A stretch of DNA of 22,323 nucleotides, from the NCBI GenBank assembly GCA_047517485.1, contig JAKZSU010000214.1, positions 1 through 22,323 of the forward strand. Reading direction: 5' to 3'. This stretch comes from JAKZSU01 sp047517485 (GTDB lineage: Bacteria > Pseudomonadota > Alphaproteobacteria > UBA7887). Both the position numbers and the translations under genes were made by a program. Position 1 is the first letter of the stretch, and every line of letters begins with the position of its first letter. Of this stretch, positions 16,289 to 22,323 are shown in pieces. The notes under the pieces were generated by a model that worked only from the letters and a program-made list of their open reading frames with translations, was not told the DNA's origin and ran no database searches.

Positions 16289-16435
16289 GCACATTCCCTT
16301 CGATCGTGCAACTTGCGTTTCGCCCGGCCACCAACGCGTGTTGCTAGCCGCCGCTAAATTTACATGGTTCATCGTTGGCGACTGTGACGGTCGACACGAT
16401 CTCAGGACTATCTCGTTGTCGACGTCGAAAACGGC

Positions 16436-16451
16436 TGTGATCAAGATCACC
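16436..16451. promoter_or_regulatory. CRP/FNR-type site upstream of small secreted peptide
   Basis: TGTGA-TCAAGA-TCACC matches the CRP consensus TGTGA-N6-TCACA at nine of ten defined bases. Its core GTGAT-CAAG-ATCAC also matches the FNR consensus TTGAT-N4-ATCAA at eight of ten. It ends 88 bases before the ATG at 16540. No clear -10 element was found at the ideal spacing. Confidence 0.5.
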
Positions 16452-16539
16452 AAACCAGGGTAACCAAGCTCACTGCGCTGGCCGTTCGAGCGTGCTTCAA
16501 TGACCGTGCAATAAAGACATGACGCGAAGGAATGGACCC

Positions 16540-16743
16540 ATGACCAGCCGCCAAACATTCATCCGCCCCGCCGCCATCGCTTTGTTGCTGACCGTCCTCC
16601 TCCCCCTGACCATCGGTTCCGCCAACGCCTGCCCCGAGATCACCATGGACCCGGTCACCGGCACCCCCACGACACAGCTCGACCTCCAAGCTGCGCTCGA
16701 AGCCCTGACCGAACCCGTCACTTTTGCCGACGCCTCCCGCTAA
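16540..16743 (+). CDS. small secreted protein of unknown function
   Basis: A 67-residue protein not recognised as a known family. The ATG has AAGGAA at 16527-16532, seven bases upstream; the ATG at 16519 lacks such a site. Residues 1-30 form a clear signal peptide: basic N-region, AIALLLTVLLPLTI core and a cut after SANA. The mature form is only about 37 residues, begins with Cys, is acidic and Thr/Ala-rich (CPEITMDPVTGTPTT, then LDLQAALEALTEPV), and has a predicted short helix. With a single Cys it could form an intermolecular disulfide, but the residues before the Cys do not make a good lipobox. A CRP/FNR-like site lies upstream and a strong intrinsic terminator follows, so it appears to be a single-gene unit. 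Confidence 0.7.
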   Translation: MTSRQTFIRPAAIALLLTVLLPLTIGSANACPEITMDPVTGTPTTQLDLQAALEALTEPVTFADASR

Positions 16744-16772
16744 CTGTCCGACCTCCTCCCTCCCCCCAATTT

Positions 16773-16795
16773 GCCCGCGTAAGCGGGCTTTTTTT
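16773..16795 (+). terminator. intrinsic terminator after the small secreted protein
   Basis: GCCCGC-GTAA-GCGGGC followed by seven T is a textbook rho-independent terminator, 30 bases after the stop codon at 16743. Confidence 0.93.
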
Positions 16796-16813
16796 GCGCT
16801 CGCGGTATAACGG

Positions 16814-16819
16814 TATAAT
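16814..16819 (+). promoter_or_regulatory. -10 element for the HIG1-type gene
   Basis: TATAAT is a perfect -10 box, in a duplicated CGGTATAA/CGGTATAATA context. It would place the transcript start near 16826, between the GTG at 16822 and the ATG at 16849, so it supports the ATG as the real start. A -35 is not clear; TTGCGC at 16794-16799 has only a 14-base spacer. Confidence 0.5.
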
Positions 16820-16848
16820 ACGTGCCCACCGACCAAGAGGCCTATTCC

Positions 16849-17058
16849 ATGCAAGCGCTGCAAACGGCCTTTCCAATATTGATCGTGATCGCCTTGATCG
16901 CGGTCATGGCCGTGCTCCTCGTCGGCATGATCTCGATGTTTCGTGGCGGCCGGTTCAACGCGCTCTATGGCAATAAATTGATGCGCCTGCGAGTAATCAT
17001 GCAAGGCATCGCGGTGCTGCTGATCATCGTATACGTGGCGTTCATTCGCGGCGTTTGA
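16849..17058 (+). CDS. HIG1-domain twin-transmembrane protein
   Basis: A 69-residue inner-membrane protein with two hydrophobic segments (about 8-29 and 49-66) joined by the loop MFRGGRFNALYGNKLMRLRVIMQG. The RGGxFNxxYGNKLMRxRVxxQ pattern is that of the alphaproteobacterial HIG1 (hypoxia-induced gene 1) family. Eukaryotic relatives assist cytochrome c oxidase and respiratory supercomplexes; the bacterial role is less certain. The ATG at 16849 has AGAGG eight bases upstream. The GTG at 16822 would lie before the expected transcript start and add residues outside the domain. The gene has its own promoter directly after a terminator and precedes etfB by 124 bases. Confidence 0.78.
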   Translation: MQALQTAFPILIVIALIAVMAVLLVGMISMFRGGRFNALYGNKLMRLRVIMQGIAVLLIIVYVAFIRGV

Positions 17059-17092
17059 GGGCCAATTGACTCAGCCCCTAGGGCGGACATAG

Positions 17093-17106
17093 TGTGCACC
17101 TGCACA
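17093..17106. promoter_or_regulatory. palindromic operator candidate upstream of etfBA
   Basis: TGTGCA-CC-TGCACA has perfect six-base arms. On the minus strand it reads TTGTGCAGGTGCACA, resembling the ccr-side site TTGTGCAGCGCATAA. It ends 76 bases before the etfB start, a normal promoter position. Confidence 0.55.
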
Positions 17107-17148
17107 ATGAAGCGGCTGAGGCGCCGACCGGGCATCCGGCCGGCCCTT

Positions 17149-17164
17149 GTCGTTTTGTAACGAC
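17149..17164. promoter_or_regulatory. inverted repeat in the etfB leader
   Basis: GTCGTT-TTGT-AACGAC has six-base perfect arms, ends 18 bases before etfB and lies just upstream of its AGGAG site (17173-17177). It could be an operator or an mRNA hairpin that affects ribosome access. Confidence 0.35.
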
Positions 17165-17182
17165 TTACCCCTAGGAGTGCGG

Positions 17183-17932
17183 ATGAAAGTCCTCGTCGCG
17201 GTGAAGCGCGTCATCGATTACAACGTCAAAATTCGAGTCAAAAGCGACGGTTCCGGGGTCGAGACGGCGAATGTCAAAATGTCGATGAACCCGTTCGACG
17301 AAATCGCCGTCGAAGAGGCGATTCGGCTCAAGGAAGCCGGCACGGTGGATGAAATCATCGCGGTATCGATGGGCCCGCAGCAGTGTCAGGAGACCTTGCG
17401 CACCGCGTTCGCGATGGGCGCCGACCGTGGCATCCTGGTGCTATCTGACGCCGAGCTTCAGCCACTTGCCGTCGCCAAGATCCTCAAGGCGATCGTCGAC
17501 GAGGAAAAGCCCGACCTGGTAATTCTCGGCAAACAGGCGATCGACGACGATTCGAATCAGACCGGGCAAATGCTGGCCGCCCTTCTCGGCTGGGGACAGG
17601 GGACGTTCGCGTCGAAACTGGCGCCCGGCGACGGCCGCGCCGAGGTGACCCGCGAAATCGATGGCGGCTTGGAGACGGTGTCGCTTTCGCTGCCGGCCGT
17701 GGTAACCACCGATTTACGCCTGAATGAGCCTCGCTATGCCTCGTTGCCGAACATCATGAAGGCCAAGAAAAAGCCGATCGACCAAAAAACGCCCGACGAT
17801 TACGGCGTCGATGTTTCGCCGCGGCTGACCACCCTCACGGTCGAGGAGCCGGCCAAGCGCGAAGCCGGAGTCAAGGTCGAGACCGTCGAGGAACTCGTCG
17901 CCAAACTGCGCGACGAAGCGGGAGTGATCTGA
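17183..17932 (+). CDS. etfB: electron transfer flavoprotein beta subunit
   Basis: A 249-residue AMP-binding subunit of the soluble ETF that takes electrons from acyl-CoA dehydrogenases and passes them to ETF:quinone oxidoreductase. It opens with MKVLVAVKRVIDYNVKIRVK and has MSMNPFDEIAVEEAIRLKE, the DLVILGKQAIDDDSNQTGQML block that contacts AMP and flavin, and the recognition-loop region PRYASLPNIMKAKKKPID. AGGAG lies five bases before the ATG; the open frame from 17147 adds residues unlike the family. The stop overlaps the etfA start as TGATG. The leader holds two palindromes, one resembling those at ecm and ccr, fitting coordinated control with Mcd. Confidence 0.97.
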   Translation: MKVLVAVKRVIDYNVKIRVKSDGSGVETANVKMSMNPFDEIAVEEAIRLKEAGTVDEIIAVSMGPQQCQETLRTAFAMGADRGILVLSDAELQPLAVAKILKAIVDEEKPDLVILGKQAIDDDSNQTGQMLAALLGWGQGTFASKLAPGDGRAEVTREIDGGLETVSLSLPAVVTTDLRLNEPRYASLPNIMKAKKKPIDQKTPDDYGVDVSPRLTTLTVEEPAKREAGVKVETVEELVAKLRDEAGVI

Positions 17933-18867
17933 TGGCGGCACTGGTACTGGCCGAACACGATAACGCGGAGATCAAGGCCGCGACGTTGAATACGGTCGCG
18001 GCGGCGACGGAGATCGGCGGCGATATCGACGTCCTGGTCGCCGGCTCGGGATGCACGGCCGCGGCCGACCAAGCCGCGACGATCGATGGCATTCGCAAGG
18101 TTCTGGTCGCCGACGACCCCGCCATGGCCAATCGATTGGCGGAGATCGTGGCGCCGCTGATCGTCAGCCTGGTAGGCGACTATTCTCACGTGTTGGTGCC
18201 CGCCGATACGTTTGGCAAGAATATCCTGCCGCGCGCGGCGGCGCTACTCGACGTGCAGCAGATTTCCGACATCGTGGCGGTCGAGTCGGCGGACACCTTC
18301 AAGCGGCCGATTTACGCCGGTAACGCGATCGCCACCGTTCAGTCATCGGATCCGGTCAAGTTGATCACCGTGCGCACCACCGGTTTCAAGGCGGTGGAAA
18401 TGGGTGGCGGCGGCGCGGCCATCGAAACCATTCCGGCAACCGCCGATCCCGGCCTGTCGCGCTTTGTCGGCAGCGAATTGTCGAAATCGGAGCGCCCCGA
18501 ACTCACCTCGGCGCGGGTCATTGTTTCGGGCGGCCGCGGCATGCAGTCGGGAGACAATTTCCCGCTGCTCGAAGCCCTCGCCGACAAGCTCGGCGCGGCG
18601 GTCGGCGCCTCTCGCGCGGCGGTCGACGCGGGGTTCGTGCCGAACGACTATCAGGTCGGCCAGACCGGCAAAATCGTCGCCCCGGACCTCTACATCGCGG
18701 TCGGCATCTCGGGCGCGATTCAGCATCTCGCGGGGATGAAGGATTCGAAAGTCATCGTCGCCATCAACAAGGATGAGGAAGCGCCGATATTCCAGATCGC
18801 CGACTTCGGCATCGTCGGTGATTTGTTCACCGTCGTGCCCGCGCTTACCGAGGCGCTTTCAGATTAG
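17932..18867 (+). CDS. etfA: electron transfer flavoprotein alpha subunit
   Basis: A 311-residue FAD-binding subunit of ETF, coupled to etfB through a one-base overlap. The C-terminal FAD domain is clear: VIVSGGRGMQSGDNF, GASRAAVDAGFVPNDYQVGQTGKIVAPDLYIAVGISGAIQH and VIVAINKDEEAPIFQIADFGIVGDL. The N-terminal half has the expected ETF fold segments such as HVLVPADTFGKNILPRAAALLDV. It follows the classical alphaproteobacterial order etfB-etfA-hbd. Among its likely donors here is Mcd, encoded at 9295-10986. Confidence 0.97.
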   Translation: MAALVLAEHDNAEIKAATLNTVAAATEIGGDIDVLVAGSGCTAAADQAATIDGIRKVLVADDPAMANRLAEIVAPLIVSLVGDYSHVLVPADTFGKNILPRAAALLDVQQISDIVAVESADTFKRPIYAGNAIATVQSSDPVKLITVRTTGFKAVEMGGGGAAIETIPATADPGLSRFVGSELSKSERPELTSARVIVSGGRGMQSGDNFPLLEALADKLGAAVGASRAAVDAGFVPNDYQVGQTGKIVAPDLYIAVGISGAIQHLAGMKDSKVIVAINKDEEAPIFQIADFGIVGDLFTVVPALTEALSD

Positions 18868-18920
18868 CGGCCGGCGACGGCCTTCGGGTCTGGACATGGA
18901 TGACGTGGCGCGCGAACATG

Positions 18921-18933
18921 GATTGTCACAATC
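18921..18933. promoter_or_regulatory. 13-bp inverted repeat upstream of hbd
   Basis: GATTGT-C-ACAATC is a perfect inverted repeat in the 84-base gap between etfA and hbd, ending 18 bases before the hbd ATG. It may be an operator or lie near a secondary promoter. It differs in sequence from the TGC/GCA palindromes. Confidence 0.3.
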
Positions 18934-18951
18934 GGGGGCACGGACGCGAGC

Positions 18952-19827
18952 ATGATTGAAAAGATCGCCATTATCGGCGCCGGGCAAATGGGATCGGGCA
19001 TCGCTCATGTCTGCGCCCTGGCCGGTCTCGATGTCACCTTGATAGACGTGGCGCAAGAGCAGCTCGACAAAGCGCGCGACAATATCGAGCGCAATCTCGC
19101 GCGTCAGGTCTCGCGCGGCAAGATCGCCGATATCGACAAATCCGAGGCCATTTCCCGCATCGCCCAAGCGCTGAATCTCGAGGCCATCAGCGGCGTCGAT
19201 CTGGTTATCGAGGCGGCGACCGAGAACGAAGCGGTCAAACGCGATATTCTCAAGGCGCTATGCCCGGTGCTCGACAACCCCGATGCGTTGATTGCCACCA
19301 ATACCTCGTCGATTTCGGTGACCCGCTTGGCGGCGGTCACCGACCGTCCGGGCAAATTCATGGGCATGCATTTCATGAATCCGGTGCCGGTGATGCAACT
19401 GATCGAGCTGATCCGCGGGATCGCCACCGACGAGGAAACCTTCGCGTCGATTCGCGAGCTGACGATCCGGCTCGGCAAATCGCCGGTCAGCGCCGAGGAC
19501 TTTCCCGCCTTTATCGTCAATCGCATTCTGCTGCCGATGATCAACGAGGCGGTGTACACGCTCTATGAGGGCGTCGGTTCGGTCGAGGCGATCGATACCG
19601 CGATGAAGCTCGGCGCCAACCACCCGATGGGCCCGCTCGAACTCGCCGATTTCATTGGCCTGGATGTATGTCTCGCGGTGATGCAGGTGCTGCACGACGG
19701 ACTCGCCGATACCAAATACCGGCCCTGCCCGTTACTGGTGAAATATGTCGAGGCGGGCTGGATCGGCCGCAAGGCCGGCCGCGGTTTCTACGACTATAGC
19801 GGCGACGTCCCGCTTCCCACCCGATAG
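18952..19827 (+). CDS. hbd: 3-hydroxybutyryl-CoA dehydrogenase
   Basis: A 291-residue NAD-dependent enzyme that interconverts (S)-3-hydroxybutyryl-CoA and acetoacetyl-CoA. It has the Rossmann motif IIGAGQMGSGIAHV (8-21), VIEAATENEAVK, ATNTSSISVT, and the catalytic-His segment MHFMNPVPVMQLIELI. The C-terminal dimerisation domain has FIVNRILLPMINEAV and the ending GRKAGRGFYDY. The length is typical of the single-domain family. It lies 84 bases after etfA with no terminator between, so it is probably cotranscribed. It would feed or drain the crotonyl-CoA node used by Ccr. PaaH-like roles in phenylacetate breakdown are an alternative. Confidence 0.94.
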   Translation: MIEKIAIIGAGQMGSGIAHVCALAGLDVTLIDVAQEQLDKARDNIERNLARQVSRGKIADIDKSEAISRIAQALNLEAISGVDLVIEAATENEAVKRDILKALCPVLDNPDALIATNTSSISVTRLAAVTDRPGKFMGMHFMNPVPVMQLIELIRGIATDEETFASIRELTIRLGKSPVSAEDFPAFIVNRILLPMINEAVYTLYEGVGSVEAIDTAMKLGANHPMGPLELADFIGLDVCLAVMQVLHDGLADTKYRPCPLLVKYVEAGWIGRKAGRGFYDYSGDVPLPTR

Positions 19828-19841
19828 CGCGCGAGCCGGCG

Positions 19842-20384
19842 TCAGTCGGCGGGCGATACCGCTGACCACAAACGATTTTCGTACTCGGCTTCATAGGCCT
19901 TGCCGTCGGGATAGCTCACCAGTTCGAGCTGCATGCCCCACGGCGCGAGAAAATAGACCCAGGTCTCACCGGCGCTCGGGCCCTCCGTCATAACCGTGGG
20001 CGCGCCGAGAATTTCGACCCCTTTGCCGCCCAAGTAATCGACCGCCGCCGCCATGTCATCGACGTAGAAGGCGATATGGTGACCGCCGACATCGCTATTC
20101 CTCGGCCCGTCCGTCGCCTGGTCGGGCGCGCTGTACTCGAATATTTCGAGATTGACGCCTTGGCCGCACCGCAGCACCCGAATCCGGGGTATTTCGGCGC
20201 GCGGATGAACGTTGAGGTGATCCGCCATCCAGGTCCCCTCGGGGTCGGCGAACGGCCCGAGCGGATAGAACACCTCGCAGCCGATGACATCGCGAAAAAA
20301 GCCGACCGCCTGGTCGAGGTCGGGCACGGTGAAGCCGATGTGGTCGCCGCCGCGCATACCCGGAATACCGTTCTTCTTGACCAT
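19842..20384 (-). CDS. VOC-superfamily (glyoxalase/extradiol dioxygenase-like) protein
   Basis: A 180-residue protein with two vicinal-oxygen-chelate modules. The first (about 14-85) starts GGDHIGFTVPDLDQAVGFFRDVIG, with His15 a likely ligand. The second (about 99-158) starts GGHHIAFYVDDMAAAVDYL and ends with WGMQLELVSYP, whose Glu is a typical metal ligand. This His/His/Glu pattern suits a divalent-metal enzyme. AGGAG lies about nine bases before the ATG. It is convergent with hbd (14-base gap) and divergent from the intradiol dioxygenase gene across 72 bases, so the two may share a promoter region and a pathway. The exact reaction (isomerase, lyase, dioxygenase) cannot be assigned. Confidence 0.8.
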   Translation of the reverse strand: MVKKNGIPGMRGGDHIGFTVPDLDQAVGFFRDVIGCEVFYPLGPFADPEGTWMADHLNVHPRAEIPRIRVLRCGQGVNLEIFEYSAPDQATDGPRNSDVGGHHIAFYVDDMAAAVDYLGGKGVEILGAPTVMTEGPSAGETWVYFLAPWGMQLELVSYPDGKAYEAEYENRLWSAVSPAD

Positions 20385-20456
20385 GTAGCTCTACTCCTGT
20401 GGGATGTTGGCGCGGCTTCGTACAATACCCGGAGTAAATCCGATGGCCACGCCGAC

Positions 20457-21320
20457 ATGACCGAATTTTCCGAAGAAAGCCACCTCGCCGAGGCGCTGCG
20501 CCGCCTCGAATCCACCAAGGACCCGCGCCTCAAACAGGTGATTGAAGCGTTGACTCGCCATCTGTTCGCCTTCGTCCAGGAGGTCGGACCGACCGAAGCG
20601 GAGTGGATGCGAGGCATCGAATTTCTCACCGACGTCGGGCACAAATGCGATGGGACGCGACAAGAATTCATTCTCCTGTCCGACATGATCGGCGCTTCGA
20701 TACTGATCGACGGCATCAATCATCGCAAGGCCGAGGGGGCGACCGAAAGCACGGTGCTCGGACCATTCCACCGCGCCGACGCGCCGCGCTACGATAACGG
20801 CCAATCGATGTCGCAAGATGGCAAAGGCGAGGAAGTCCGCATTCGCGGTCGGGTCACCGATAGCCAAGGCAAGCCGATCGCCGGCGCGACGTTGGATGTC
20901 TGGCAGACCGGGGCAAACGGCCTCTACGAGGTTCAGGACGAGGAGCAGCCTGATTTCAATCTGCGTGGCCTCTACACCACCGATGCCGTCGGCGCCTACG
21001 AGGTCGTGACAGTCAAGCCGGTAAGCTACCCGGTTCCCGACGACGGCCCGGCGGGCCAATTACTGCGCACCCTGGGACGCCATCCGTACCGTCCGGCGCA
21101 TGTTCACTTTATCGTCGCGGCCGAAGGCTTCGAGCCGGTCGTGACGCAATTGTTCACCGACGACGACGACTACATCGACTCGGACGCGGTGTTTGGCGTC
21201 AAGGATAGTTTGGTCGCCCATTACGACGGTGATGCGACGGGCTGGCGGGTCGACTACGACTTCGGTCTCAAGCCGGCGGACGGCGAGGAGCGGCGCCGAA
21301 CGGGGTCGGAATCCAGTTGA
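20457..21320 (+). CDS. intradiol ring-cleavage dioxygenase (catechol/hydroxyquinol 1,2-dioxygenase family)
   Basis: A 287-residue Fe(III) enzyme that cleaves an aromatic diol between the two hydroxylated carbons. The N-terminal helical domain (about 1-105), with VGHKCDGTRQEFILLSDMIG, matches the dimerisation domain of catechol 1,2-dioxygenases. The catalytic beta-sandwich has GRVTDSQGKPIAGATLDVWQ and the four iron ligands Tyr157 (GLYEVQ), Tyr191 (VSYPVP), His215 and His217 (RPAHVHF). LRTLGRHPYRPAHVHF resembles hydroxyquinol 1,2-dioxygenases, so that substrate is slightly favoured. The open frame extends to 20076 inside the divergent VOC gene, but the ATG at 20457 starts the family-like sequence; its ribosome site is weak. 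The MBL gene follows after seven bases. Confidence 0.88.
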   Translation: MTEFSEESHLAEALRRLESTKDPRLKQVIEALTRHLFAFVQEVGPTEAEWMRGIEFLTDVGHKCDGTRQEFILLSDMIGASILIDGINHRKAEGATESTVLGPFHRADAPRYDNGQSMSQDGKGEEVRIRGRVTDSQGKPIAGATLDVWQTGANGLYEVQDEEQPDFNLRGLYTTDAVGAYEVVTVKPVSYPVPDDGPAGQLLRTLGRHPYRPAHVHFIVAAEGFEPVVTQLFTDDDDYIDSDAVFGVKDSLVAHYDGDATGWRVDYDFGLKPADGEERRRTGSESS

Positions 21321-21327
21321 TCGCGCG

Positions 21328-22206
21328 ATGACTCCGCTCGCATTTGGCGATGTCACGGTAACTCGGGTGGTCGAGAACGAAGGCCCCAGTTTCTTTCCGC
21401 AGTTTCTTTTGCCGGACTCGACCGCGGAAGCGATCGCCGACGAAAGCGGTTGGCTCAAACCGCGCTTTTTCGATGCCGCGAGCGGCCGGTTGGTGATGAG
21501 CGTGCACAGTTATTTGATCCGTACGCCGCATCACACCATTCTCGTCGACACTTGCGTCGGCAATGACAAGGAGCGCCCCGCGACGAAACCGTGGCATCGC
21601 CAACAGACGCCATGGCTCGCCCGCCTCGGCGCCGCCGGTGTGTCGCCGGCGGACGTCGATTTCGTGCTGTGCACGCATCTTCATGTCGACCATGTCGGCT
21701 GGAACACCCAGCTCGTCGATGGCCGCTGGGCGCCGACGTTTGCCAACGCGAAATACTTGTTCGATAAAACCGAGTACGCTTATTGGGCGGAGAACGAGGA
21801 TCAGGGGAGCGGCCGTTCGGGCGCCAATGAAGGCTGCTTTGGCGATAGCGTCGCGCCAGTCGTCGACGCCGGCCAAGCGCTGTTCATCGATGGCAATCAC
21901 ACGATAGACGACACGCTTTGGGTCGAGCCCTCGCCGGGGCATTCCCCGGGCCATGTTTGCCTCAATCTGTCGGCCGGTGGCAAACGCGCGATCTTTTCCG
22001 GCGACCTGATGCACCACCCGGTGCAGTGCGCGCATCCCCAGTGGAACAGCCGTTTTTGTTATGACCAGGACCAATCTCGCCAAACCCGGACACAATTCGT
22101 CGATCGCCATGCGGAGACCGACACGATTATTCTCGCCGCGCATTTCTCCGCGCCGACCGCGGGTCGCATTGTAAAGCGCGGTCCGCGCTGTCAATTCGTG
22201 ACTTGA
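21328..22206 (+). CDS. metallo-beta-lactamase fold hydrolase (copy 2)
   Basis: A 292-residue MBL-fold protein, the same length as the copy at 12146-13024 and clearly its paralogue. Shared blocks include SYLIRTPHHTILVDTCVGND, CTHLHVDHVGWN and the end of the fold. Metal ligands are His117, His119, Asp121 and His122, the His in GHSPGHVC, the Asp in GDLMHHP and the His in AAHFSAP. The ATG at 21328 lies seven bases after the dioxygenase stop, so the pair is almost certainly cotranscribed. By position it might hydrolyse a lactone made after ring cleavage, but intradiol products normally need a cycloisomerase first and none is visible here. An earlier open frame overlaps the dioxygenase gene and was not used. 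Confidence 0.86.
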   Translation: MTPLAFGDVTVTRVVENEGPSFFPQFLLPDSTAEAIADESGWLKPRFFDAASGRLVMSVHSYLIRTPHHTILVDTCVGNDKERPATKPWHRQQTPWLARLGAAGVSPADVDFVLCTHLHVDHVGWNTQLVDGRWAPTFANAKYLFDKTEYAYWAENEDQGSGRSGANEGCFGDSVAPVVDAGQALFIDGNHTIDDTLWVEPSPGHSPGHVCLNLSAGGKRAIFSGDLMHHPVQCAHPQWNSRFCYDQDQSRQTRTQFVDRHAETDTIILAAHFSAPTAGRIVKRGPRCQFVT

Positions 22207-22221
22207 AGGTCGGTCTGGCCG

Positions 22222-22287
22222 CTAAAGGTTGAGCAAAATTCCCGTCGAGACTACGACGACAAACACCAAAATAATCAACCGAATCAT
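22222..22287 (-). CDS. 21-residue single-pass membrane microprotein (candidate)
   Basis: On the minus strand, an ATG at 22287 is preceded by GGAGGG with five bases between GGAGG and the ATG, an excellent ribosome site. The 21 residues are MIRLIILVFVVVVSTGILLN plus a final Leu, then TAG. A two-residue basic start followed by an almost wholly hydrophobic stretch predicts one membrane helix. It is convergent with the second MBL gene, 15 bases away. I do not recognise a family. Single-helix microproteins often associate with transporters or respiratory complexes, but no partner is evident. The promoter would lie at or beyond the window edge. Confidence 0.5.
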   Translation of the reverse strand: MIRLIILVFVVVVSTGILLNL

Positions 22288-22323
22288 CTGGCCCTCCGAA
22301 ATTCTGTTCGTTATGAACTTAGG

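Larger units (their letters stand above)
16197..16539. other. divergent intergenic region (343 bases)
   Basis: This AT-richer region separates the leftward metalloprotease from the rightward small secreted peptide. It holds two palindromes (16275-16288 and 16436-16451, listed separately). The open frame on the minus strand at 16286-16558 has no protein-like composition or ribosome site and was not called. I see no RNA gene in it. Confidence 0.6.

Noticed and set aside
16286..16558. 90-codon minus-strand open frame upstream of the metalloprotease
   Set aside because: It has no ribosome site or recognisable domain, and it overlaps the promoter palindromes and the signal-peptide gene.
1..22323. 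CRISPR arrays, tRNA or rRNA genes, prophage or toxin-antitoxin modules
   Set aside because: No regularly spaced direct repeats, no cloverleaf candidates, and no phage or toxin-like proteins were found on reading both strands.

Overview
The window is GC-rich with dense, short-spaced genes, and looks like an alphaproteobacterial chromosome, probably Rhodospirillales-like. The main reasons are a crotonyl-CoA carboxylase/reductase, methylsuccinyl-CoA dehydrogenase and ethylmalonyl-CoA mutase set, an etfBA-hbd cluster, GluQ-RS, and a small HIG1-type membrane protein. The lineage is inferred from gene content and style only.

Layout. 1-97: the start of an IS1595-type transposase, cut by the window edge. 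235-5383 (+): a Tat-exported proline-iminopeptidase-like hydrolase, gluQ, a glutathione S-transferase, and a succinate dehydrogenase/fumarate reductase-like pair (flavoprotein plus Fe-S protein) whose flavoprotein carries a 13-G tract and a frameshift. 5380-7821 (-): a small ACT-like protein and ecm. 7994-13745 (+): ccr, mcd, an Asp-nucleophile alpha/beta hydrolase, a metallo-beta-lactamase (MBL) fold hydrolase and an SDR, with a 262-bp inverted-repeat element between the hydrolase and MBL genes. 13782-16193 (-): a large secreted metzincin protease. 16540-19827 (+): a small secreted Cys peptide, a HIG1 protein, etfB-etfA and hbd. 19842-20384 (-): a VOC protein. 20457-22206 (+): an intradiol ring-cleavage dioxygenase and a second MBL hydrolase paralogous to the first. 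22222-22287 (-): a 21-residue membrane microprotein.

How the genes fit together. ccr, mcd and ecm encode three signature steps of the ethylmalonyl-CoA pathway, which assimilates acetyl-CoA without isocitrate lyase. Mcd is an acyl-CoA dehydrogenase family member and would be expected to pass electrons to ETF, encoded 6 kb away. Hbd works one or two steps upstream, at the acetoacetyl-CoA/crotonyl-CoA level. TGC/GCA palindromes of similar design sit in front of ecm, ccr and etfB, suggesting one regulator for these units, possibly of the PhaR type.

The observations most worth a second look are this shared palindrome; the MITE-like element whose TA target duplication kept the upstream stop codon intact; the G13 tract inside the FAD-binding motif together with the downstream frameshift; the non-canonical third Cys cluster of the Fe-S protein; and the protease tail (six Gly then a two-Cys basic end). 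No CRISPR array, tRNA or rRNA was seen.
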